A stretch of DNA of 5,896 nt from contig AASF01002137.1 of the NCBI GenBank assembly GCA_000168735.1, positions 1-5,896 on the forward strand. The letters are read 5' to 3'. This document shows, piece by piece, positions 1-5,896 of this stretch. Under the pieces are notes generated by a model. The model was not told the DNA's origin and did not search any database. It saw only the letters and a program-made list of their open reading frames with translations. Numbering within the stretch: position 1 is the stretch's first letter; every line of letters begins with the position of its first letter. The stretch is from Candidatus Endoriftia persephone str. Hot96_1+Hot96_2 (GTDB lineage: Bacteria; Pseudomonadota; Gammaproteobacteria; Chromatiales; Chromatiaceae). A program made the translations under genes and the position numbers.

Positions 1-1093
1 CGGAGAGATCGCCATCGACATTATCAATGGCGGATGCGCCGGGGTCGCTGAAGGTATCACCCGCCCGGACTGAGAGCGGGTTGTCGCCGCTCAGTGTGAT
101 TACCGGTGCGGCTGCGGTATTGACCGTCACGCTGCGGGTGGCGCTGGCGTTGTTGCCGGCCGCATCGGAGACGCTGTAGGTCAGGCTGTAGACACCGACA
201 ACCGCCCGGTTGACCGAGCCGCTGACAGTGATGTTGGCGCTGATATTGCCGTCCACATTATCTGTGGCGATGGCGCCAGGATCGCTGAACGGGGTGGTGC
301 CGGCCTCCAGCACCAGGGGACTGCCGCCATTCAGGGCGATCACGGGGGCGGTAGTATCGACAACGTTGACCGTGCGGGTGACTGTTGTTGCTGCATTGCC
401 GGCGGCGTCGGAAACGTTATAGCTCAGGCTGTAGCTGCCGACCAGGCTGCTGTTGACGCTGCCGCTGACCGAAATGTTGGCGCTGATGTCGCCATCCCGG
501 TCATCATTCGCAGTGGCGCCGGGATCACTGTAGCTGGTGCCGACCGAAACTGTCTGTGGACTGGCGCCGTTCAGGGTGATCACCGGCGGGATTGCTATCG
601 AGACCGACCACCAGGACGACGTTGACCCGGTGCGGGGGTGACTGGCCGTGGCGGCATTGCCGGCGGCGTCAGCGACATTGTAGGTGAGGGTGTAAGGTTC
701 CTACCGCACTGGTGTTGACGGTGCCGGAAACCACGATACTGGAAGAGATGTCGCCATCCAGTGAGTCAGTGGCGCTGGCCCCGGGGTCGCTGTAGCTGCT
801 ACCTAGATTGATCGTCTGGGTAGCGTCGCCGGTGAGGCTGATGACCGGTGCGGTAGTATCGGCCACCACCACGGTGCGGGTCACTGCAGCGGCGTTGTTG
901 CCGGCAGCGTCAGCGACGTTATAGGTGAGGATGTAACTACCCGGGGGTGGTGGTATCGACACTGCCGCTGAGCACGATGTTGGCGCTGATGTCGCCATCT
1001 TTGGCGTCATTGGCAGTGGCGCCCGAGTCAATGTAGTTGTTGCCTGCCTCCACCGTGAGCGGCGTGGCGCCGAGCCAAGGTAATAGCAGGTGG
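1..1093 (-). repeat. Tandem array of Ig-like coding repeats, 240-base period
   Basis: Equivalent codons at the start of each repeat (A/P-P-V/A-I) lie at 1093, 851, 589, 349 and 109. The intervals are 242, 262, 240 and 240 bases. The first is 240 plus the two inferred single-base insertions near 1075 and 943. The second is 240 plus the insertion at 694-695, about six surplus bases in 584-645 and a five-residue linker. The array is therefore a regular 80-residue tandem repeat, and its fifth unit is cut by the window edge. The core SDPGA...DGDIS is nearly invariant while the surrounding strands vary, as expected of old, diverged domain duplication rather than a recent DNA duplication. Confidence 0.85.
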
Positions 1094-1225
1094 ATCGTTA
1101 TCTGGGGCCGTTGCTGCGGTGTTGGTGGCAAGATCGTCGGTCAAGCTGAGGTCGCAGCCTGACAGCAGAGTGCTGAGCAGCAGAGCCAAAGGATAGAGTG
1201 GCTTGGTGCGCTTTGTCATAAACAT
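1..1225 (-). CDS. Surface lipoprotein with tandem Ig-like (DUF5011/HYR-type) repeats; frameshifted, C-terminus off the left edge
   Basis: The product begins MFMTKRTKPLYPLALLL and has a lipoprotein signal ending in the lipobox LLSGC, so the mature protein should start at that Cys (about residue 24) and be lipid-anchored. A Thr/Asn/Ala-rich linker follows, then at least five Ig-like repeats of about 80 residues. Each carries APVITL, a variable turn, Y/FSDPGA-A-D--DGDIS, a V-GSVN-S-VG strand and YNV-DAAGN-A. This pattern is typical of bacterial DUF5011/HYR-like beta-sandwich domains in secreted adhesins; the adhesive role is inference. The reading frame breaks near 1075 (CC), 943-947 (GGGGG) and 694-695 (AA), each repaired by removing one base. 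The stretch 584-645 is garbled but frame-neutral. ATG at 1225 was chosen because a G6 Shine-Dalgarno lies 8 nt upstream; ATG at 1219 is the alternative. The missing C-terminus could hold more repeats or a catalytic domain, so the full function is unknown. Confidence 0.85.
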
Positions 1226-1233
1226 TGATACAT

Positions 1234-1239
1234 CCCCCC
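1234..1239 (-). promoter_or_regulatory. Shine-Dalgarno G-run for the Ig-repeat lipoprotein
   Basis: On the minus strand a run of six G lies 8 nt upstream of the ATG at 1225 and 14 nt upstream of the ATG at 1219. The spacing favours 1225. It is an unusual pure-G Shine-Dalgarno sequence, and a pure C-run 32 nt upstream (1272-1277) is exactly complementary to it. Confidence 0.6.
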
Positions 1240-1267
1240 ATTTTTGTTGGCTTTTCTTGCCTCTACT

Positions 1268-1377
1268 AACAGGGGGGCTGAAGGATGTCGCTTATCCGTC
1301 TGATCTTAAAGACGGATTCCTTGCTCACAGAGTCCAGCTGAAACTGGATGCCTGCTCCCCTGTTGCCCGGGCAACAG
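1268..1377 (-). promoter_or_regulatory. Candidate structured 5' leader RNA (multi-branch, with SD/anti-SD alternative)
   Basis: Read as minus-strand RNA, an 8-bp stem AACAGGGG/CCCCUGUU (1364-1357 with 1275-1268) can close a junction holding two hairpins. One is UCCAG/CUGGA with a six-base loop (1348-1333). The other is a 13-bp stem, AAGGAAUCCGUCU against AGACGGAU + UCCUU, with an eight-base bulge (1322-1281). An 18-bp perfect palindrome (1377-1360) overlaps the 5' strand of the closing stem and would compete with it. The 3' strand contains C6 (1277-1272), complementary to the G6 Shine-Dalgarno. I compared it from memory with GEMM/c-di-GMP, TPP, glycine, purine, SAM and Mn2+ (yybP-ykoY) riboswitch consensus and found no match. 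Pairings are seen in the sequence; a regulatory function is inference. Confidence 0.35.
1360..1377. repeat. 18-bp perfect palindrome
   Basis: CTGTTGCCC followed directly by GGGCAACAG, a perfect inverted repeat without spacer, centred between 1368 and 1369. It lies 135 bases upstream of the lipoprotein start. It could be a dimeric-protein operator, or as RNA a 7-bp stem with a CCGG loop. No T-run follows on either strand, so it is not a terminator. Confidence 0.7.
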
Positions 1378-1452
1378 CAAGAAACTAATGGCTCCATTCT
1401 CTTGCTTCCTATGGGGTGATCAATATCGTGGAACGAGGACTGCTGGGGGGAG

Positions 1453-1468
1453 TGTGACTTCTGTCACG
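1453..1468. promoter_or_regulatory. CRP/Vfr-like operator candidate
   Basis: TGTGA-N6-TCACG matches nine of ten core positions of the CRP-family consensus TGTGA-N6-TCACA. It lies about 230 bases upstream of the lipoprotein start. A related site occurs at 5844-5859 upstream of the mscK block. No clear -35/-10 pair was found beside it, so its use as a promoter site is inference. Confidence 0.35.
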
Positions 1469-1930
1469 CAACATTTGGCACTGGGTGTGTGTTTTGTGAG
1501 GAACCTCAATCCTTAAACATAAATAGATGATTTGAAAGGGGAATTAAGTTAAGACTTTACTTCGTCTGTGCACAAATGACGCACTCTTATCAGCGCTGTA
1601 TTCCACATTGAGTTGCTGCTATAGGGGAGGCTTTCAAGTATAATCCCCATAAAAACAAGCAAGATAGCAGTGGTATCTCATCTGTCTTTGAGCTTATCCG
1701 CTAGCAGTTTTTTGCATCAATAGGATGCACGTAAATGGCCACTAACTTTTTTCGTCTGATCTCTCGGATGTAGACTTCTTCCCTGAATGCCCAATCTGTG
1801 AACCAGGTTCCTTAAAGCTATTTATCCCACTCCAGCTGTAGTTGCGCCGGCAAAAGAGTACGGCTTGGTGTTCGGCGGGTAAGTTTGGTATTCATTTCCC
1901 AATCTTGTCGCCCTGCAGGCATCGGACGGT

Positions 1931-4900
1931 CTACCGGTCGCTCCGCTTGCGGGAGAGTTCGACCTGAAGCGGGCGGTTGGTGTCGAGATGAATGTCTCTC
2001 TGCGGAAAGGCGATATTAATCCCGGCCTGGGTGAGTTTGTGGTTGATCGCCTTGTGCAGGGCGCTCATGGTGCAGACTCGGTTCTCCATCGAGCCCAGAT
2101 AGGCACGCAGCATTAGTGTCAATGCGTTATCGCCAAAGCTTTCGAAGGTACAGAAAGGTTTGGGATCGTTTAATACATCCTCATTCTCTTGTGCCGGCTT
2201 CGGTCATCAAGGCCATGGGCACGATCCACATCGGAACCGTAAGCGACCCCGCAGCGTGATGATGATTCGGTTGATCTTATCGCTGAGGGTCCAGTTGATC
2301 AGACGCCCGGTGATGAACTCCTTGTTGGGGACCAGGAACTCTTGCTTGTCGTAGTTGGTGATAGTGGTGGCACGGATGCGGATGCGCGAGACTACACCGG
2401 TGGTCTCGTCGATGGTCACTACATCGCCGACACGGATCGGTCGCTCAAACAGCAGGATGAGGCCGCTAATGAAATTGGCGACGATCTCTTGCAGGCCAAA
2501 ACCGAGGCCGACAACCATTGCGGACACCAGCCACTGGATGCTCGAACACTGCAGGCCGATGGTGCTGAAGGCACGAGAAGATGCCGATGCCGGCGATGGT
2601 GTACTGGGAGAGCGCGGTGATCGCATAGCGGGCACCCGGGTCGAGGGGCAGACGATGCAGCAGGGTGATCTCCAGCACGCCAGGCAGGTTCTTCGCCGAC
2701 ATCAACGTGATCACCAGGATGATCAAGCCGATCACCAGATCCCCCAGTGCTGACCGGTACTTCTTTACTGATGCCGTCGATCGAAACGGCTGGCCTGAAA
2801 CGGCAGCTCCACCGAGTCGAGAAAGTTGAGCGCCGGCAGCAGCTCGCTCCATATAATTAGTGTGCCGATCACTGCACCGAAGAGAAAACCTGCCCGCAGC
2901 AGCCGCTTTGCCTGCTCCCCCAGCTGATCGAAATCGACCTCCGGGGATCTCCAGGTGAGATCAGTGGACTCTCCTCTTCCTCACCATTCCGGTCCCGGCT
3001 GGGCTGCGCAGTTCCTCACGGCTGGCGCAGTGCATCCTCGAAGCGCAGCCTGACGCTCGGCGAATGTAGAGCGAGCGCAACAGCAACTCTTTGATGATGA
3101 ACAGGCCGAGGAAGAACCAGAAGGTCATCTCCAGCCGCGCCGCCAGATGCACCGCGGTGTAATGGTAGCCGCTGGCGGAGAGCAGCAGCAATGCCAGTGG
3201 CAGCAGCAGGAAGAGCGGAAACCAGAGGAAGTGGAGCTGTGCTAGCAGGCTCTTATTGTTGTTCAGATTGCTGATGAGCGGGCTGTTGCGGCTCAGGCTG
3301 TGAAAGACAAAAGCGAAAGCACTCAGCATCAGCAGCAGGAAGGCAATCTGGCTTAGCTCCTGGGCCGGTTGTGAGGGATTGGTTCGGACACTCAGCTCAA
3401 CCAGAAAGATCAGCGGCAGGATGAGCGGCACAAGCCAGCGGAGCTCGCTGACCAGTGTGCTGCGCACGCTCGGGTTCCATCGCAGATGCCGGTCACCCAG
3501 GCCATCGGTGAGGCAGATCTGTCTGAGCAGGCTCAGCCCGCCCAAGGTCAGGCCTGCCTGGATCATTCCATTTGCCAGCGACAGGGTGAAGGGCGAGGCG
3601 GTAGTGAGGTGGGAGAGGAGCCAGCCGCCACCGACCATCAGCAATGTCGGTCCGCCAACGATCAGCAGGGTCAGAGCAATGGCTTGCAGTGTAAGGTGGA
3701 AGGCGTCAGTGCGGATCTTGCGGGTCTTGGCGGCCAGCAGTGGCAGTTGCCGCTGCCGCGCTGCGCCGGTAGATCAGCAACAGCAGGCTACTGCCCAGCA
3801 ACAGCAGCAGCCTGCCCGGTTGTTGTTGCCCAGAGTTCTTGCAGATCCCGGCTCAGTTCGAGCCAGTGGCTTGGGGTGAGCGGCCAGAGCAGCGCATGAG
3901 CGAGTCTCTCCACCTCGAATAGATTGCCGAGTCGGGTGCTGGGGATCCACAGCAGCTGATCGTCGATATAATCGACAAATGCCCGGGCGACATCGCACCT
4001 GCTGCCGCTCCGCTAGGTCGAGGGTGGTGAGCTGGCCGATGTAGCGGCCATATATGGTCTGCAGTCTGTTCAGCGCGTCACGCCGATTCTGGGTCAGGGT
4101 GTAGAGTTGTTTGCGGAAGCGTTTCTGCTGGGCGGGAGAGAGATCCTGCTGCACTCCCTGCAGCATTAGCGTCACCAGCCCTTCAACGTCGCTGCGCTCT
4201 CTCAGCAGTTCGTCGATCTCGATCTGGCGGTCGGTGGCGCGATTGATCTCCTCGCTGCGACTGGCAGAGGTACGGCGATAACTCTGGAATGAAGGCAGGG
4301 CATCCTGGCGACGGCGCAGCATCTTGCCGATCGCCTTGCTTGAGCCGACCACATCGACCCGCTGGCGGGTCCGCTCATAATCATTCCTGATCTCGTCTAG
4401 GCTGCGCTGGCGTCCGTTCGAGTTGCTCCGAGACCGATTTCTCCTTCTGGATCAGCGCCTCCAGCTCCTGATGATAGCGCGCATTCTCCTGGGCTATGGT
4501 CTGGATTTCAGGTGGCAGTTCGGCGCTCTTCTCGCGCAGCGCCTCGGCCTCCTGGAGCGCCTCGCGGGCGCTGTTTTCGCGCAGTTCATAGGCGCTCTGT
4601 TTGAGGCGATCAAGTCTGTCCTGACGCAGCGCGACGGTGGCCAGCAGCAGATCTCTCTGCACCTGGGCGAGGTTGGTGAGCAGATTCAGGTTGCCGAGCT
4701 GCAGCTGTAGTGAGCTGACTTCGGTCTGGCGAATCTGCTTGCGTGCATTCAGTGCGGCAATCCGTGCCTCGGTCAGTGCGGCGGGTTCATCACTGGCCGG
4801 CCCCCTGAGATCCTCCTCGATCTCGGCAATCGAGTTGTTGCTGGTGACTATCTCTTCACTGATCCCCTTGGCGCCAACCAGCAGGCGCGCCAGCTCCTCA

Positions 4901-5354
4901 CTCCTGTTGCACTCAGCTCTTCGCGCTTCTGGTTGAGAGTCTGCTGCTCCTCGACTGGATCGCCAAGTCGAGTTGCTCCAGAGTGGCACGGCAGGGTGAT
5001 GGAGCAGGACCGAGGGGGTGTTCTGCAGCAGGATGCTGACAGCTGCGCCCGGGTCTTTTTGATCAGTTTTGGGGCCTGCTGAACCCGTTGTTCCAGCTGT
5101 TTGAGATCGGCCTTGGCGCCGGGCCCCCTCCCTGAAGCCATTTTACAGTCTGACTGTAGAACTCCTGGATCCGTTGTTTGATTCCTTCTGACAGGCTGGG
5201 GTCAGACTCGGCGGCCTGGCGGGCGGACTCAAGCCGTTCTGGCAGAGTAAAACCGTTCTGCTCGAGGCTTGCGGCCCAGAGCGGCGCTATGGGCGCTCCC
5301 CGTGAGCAGGAACAGGCCTATCAGGTTGAATAGAAGGTGTCTCGTCTGGCGCAT
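1931..5354 (-). CDS. mscK: MscK/KefA-family mechanosensitive channel, multiply frameshifted
   Basis: Large inner-membrane tension-gated channel that releases ions and solutes on osmotic downshock. The repaired protein is about 1,130 residues, the usual size for MscK (E. coli about 1,120). In order: signal peptide MRQTRHLLFNLIGLFLLTG (1-25); periplasmic MscS_porin-like Gln/Glu/Leu-rich coiled coils (about 30-450); membrane segments of the MscS_TM region (from about 515, first LLLLLGSSLLLLIY, through FWFFLGLFIIKELLL near 750); a further segment AGFLFGAVIGTLIIW near 825; then the MscS channel domain from about 870. The pore helix reads WLVSAMVVGLGFGLQEIVAN, followed by FERPIRVGDVVTI, RIRATTITNYD, VPNKEFITGRLINW and, after repair, VAYGSDV. 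The C-terminal part resembles MscK more than MscM. The frame changes near 5292, 5125, 5035, 4970-4915, 4413, 3996, 3811, 3753, 3065-2940, 2780, 2748, 2573, 2248, 2218 and 2195; nearly all are repaired by deleting one base. ATG 5354 is the only in-frame ATG after an upstream stop. Stop TAG is at 1933-1931. Confidence 0.93.
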
Positions 5355-5367
5355 CTTCAGGCGATTA

Positions 5368-5638
5368 TTAGGGTCGTGTTGATGGCATCAATGTGGGGGA
5401 GGCCCCCAGCCAGTGGTCTTCGCTGAGCATTGTCAAGAATAGCTGCGAGCCCGGGGAAAGTTTTCTGTTGAGCGGATCGATCATAACCCAGATCGTCCGG
5501 CCATGGTTGAGGCAGCGACGATTCTGTGATTCGAAGCCAGGGGGCTCAGTACCCTCTGCGGGGTCTGGCCAGGTGAACGTTTCAATTGGTGTGGAGGATT
5601 AGGGAGCCTCTGATTATTCGGCGGAGGAGATGAAGCAT
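5368..5638 (-). CDS. Candidate small protein upstream of mscK (one frame change needed)
   Basis: Not recognised. An ATG at 5638 has a good GAGGA Shine-Dalgarno 6 nt upstream (5649-5645) and opens MLHLLRRIIRGSLILHT, after which the frame stops. If one base is removed near 5587, reading continues as IETFTWPDPAEGTEPPGF and on to a TAA at 5370-5368, giving about 89 residues. The N-terminus is hydrophobic with three arginines, a weak signal or anchor; the rest is soluble and Trp/Pro-containing. The stop lies 13 nt before the mscK ATG, so the two could be co-transcribed and the channel translated by coupling, since mscK has no good Shine-Dalgarno of its own. The inferred insertion is of the same kind as those in both neighbouring genes. 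The 69-residue plus-strand frame opposite (5393-5602) has no ribosome binding site and was not preferred. The call rests on the repair and on spacing, so confidence is low. Confidence 0.38.
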
Positions 5639-5644
5639 GGGCAT

Positions 5645-5649
5645 TCCTC
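5645..5649 (-). promoter_or_regulatory. Shine-Dalgarno GAGGA before the candidate small protein
   Basis: GAGGA on the minus strand, 6 nt from the ATG at 5638. It also precedes an in-frame ATG at 5644, but with no spacing, so 5638 is the better start. It is the best ribosome binding site in the region upstream of mscK. Confidence 0.45.
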
Positions 5650-5843
5650 ATCAATCAACACCGTTACCTGTATCTATTGGATCAGCCGAATAAATTCTGG
5701 CCAGTCAACGGCTGGAGGATGGTAGTAGCCAGAGACAATGGGGGAAAGAAGATAGGAAGTAAATGTCTATGTTTCGAGAGGTTAATAATTATGCCTGAAT
5801 TTTATTAAATGTCTTCTGATTTTATCTTCTTACCTCTGCTTTG

Positions 5844-5859
5844 CGTGAACTGAGTCACG
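5844..5859. promoter_or_regulatory. CRP/FNR-spacing palindromic operator candidate
   Basis: CGTGA-N6-TCACG, a perfect five-base inverted repeat with the 5-6-5 spacing of CRP/FNR-family sites, eight of ten core positions matching CRP. It lies about 205 bases upstream of the small-protein start and about 490 upstream of mscK. Read on the minus strand, it shares 14 of 18 bases with the site at 1454-1471. Confidence 0.3.
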
Positions 5860-5896
5860 AGCCGAAATTCTTTACAGTTGCAGGTCTTGATCAAGG

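Larger units (their letters stand above)
1226..1930. other. Intergenic region between mscK and the lipoprotein gene
   Basis: About 700 bases with no convincing gene. The left third holds the Shine-Dalgarno run, the candidate leader RNA and the palindromes listed separately. The right two thirds (about 1480-1930) are AT-richer. They contain small inverted repeats (GAACC-A-GGTTC at 1800-1810; TGCATC-AATAG-GATGCA at 1713-1729) and an isolated plus-strand TATAAT at 1639-1644 without a well-spaced -35. No Rho-independent terminator with a T-run was found after the mscK stop, and no tRNA-like structure was seen. Confidence 0.7.
5639..5896. other. Upstream intergenic region, AT-rich
   Basis: No complete gene is visible. 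The stretch 5760-5830 is strongly AT-rich and is the most likely place for a minus-strand promoter, but no -35/-10 pair with proper spacing stands out. The palindromic site at 5844-5859 lies just upstream of it. Short open stretches on either strand are too small to call. Confidence 0.5.

Noticed and set aside
1475..1500. Sigma-54 promoter starting TTGGCAC on the plus strand
   Set aside because: The -12 TTGC element is absent at the required spacing, and no plus-strand gene follows.
1639..1644. TATAAT as a plus-strand -10 promoter element
   Set aside because: The nearest -35-like TTGCTG gives a 20-base spacer, and no plus-strand gene lies downstream.
1713..1729. Hairpin TGCATC-AATAG-GATGCA beside a run of T, as a terminator for mscK
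   Set aside because: The T-run is on the 5' side in the plus orientation, and the minus-strand transcript has A after the stem, so it cannot be a Rho-independent terminator on either strand.
1743..1839. Plus-strand open stretch reading FFPECPICEPGSLKLF, zinc-ribbon-like CPxC
   Set aside because: Only about 32 codons between two stops, no start codon or ribosome site, and a single CxxC; likely chance.
3774..3830. CAG/CTG-rich stretch as a trinucleotide repeat element
   Set aside because: It is the codon pattern of a poly-Leu membrane helix (CTG codons) in mscK; coding explains it.
3379..3899. Long plus-strand open frames opposite the membrane region of mscK
   Set aside because: Their products are Gln/Arg/Ser-rich shadows of the Leu-rich membrane segments on the minus strand, with no ribosome sites.
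5393..5602. 69-residue plus-strand open frame
   Set aside because: No Shine-Dalgarno, no recognised features, and antisense to the minus-strand candidate that has a better start and operon-like spacing.
5807..5894. Minus-strand open stretch from the right edge (LIKTCNCKEFRLVTQFTQ...) as the tail of a neighbouring gene
   Set aside because: Fewer than 30 codons, AT-rich composition unlike the coding regions, and no family motif; possible but unsupported.

Overview
The window reads as gammaproteobacterial chromosome. Coding parts are moderately GC-rich, the intergenic parts are more AT-rich, and the best-conserved gene is an MscK/KefA-type giant mechanosensitive channel whose closest remembered match is the E. 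coli protein. I cannot name a species. Everything convincing is on the minus strand, so transcription runs from right to left.

From right to left: (a) 5639-5896 is an AT-rich upstream region with one 5-6-5 palindromic operator-like site. (b) 5368-5638 is a candidate small protein of about 89 residues, unrecognised, readable only if one frame change is allowed, ending 13 nt before the channel gene. (c) 1931-5354 is mscK, about 1,130 residues: signal peptide, periplasmic coiled-coil region, eleven membrane segments and a C-terminal MscS channel domain. (d) 1226-1930 is about 700 bases without a convincing gene. Its left third can be folded into a multi-branch leader RNA in front of the next gene. 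(e) 1-1225 is the N-terminal part of a surface lipoprotein made of tandem 80-residue Ig-like (DUF5011/HYR-type) repeats, running off the left edge.

Both large genes are interrupted by many frameshifts, and almost all can be repaired by removing one base from a short homopolymer. Once repaired, the proteins are conserved throughout, and the Ig repeats fall on an exact 240-base period. I therefore read the breaks mainly as base-insertion errors in the sequence rather than true gene decay, although this cannot be proved here. Each gene is annotated as a single locus.

The most interesting non-coding signals are two. One is a leader before the lipoprotein in which a C-run can pair either in a closing stem or with the Shine-Dalgarno G-run, an arrangement like a riboswitch expression platform. 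The other is a pair of closely related palindromic sites, one upstream of each gene block. The channel protects the cell in osmotic downshock and the lipoprotein is probably a surface adhesin-like protein; nothing ties them into one pathway except orientation and possibly the shared site.
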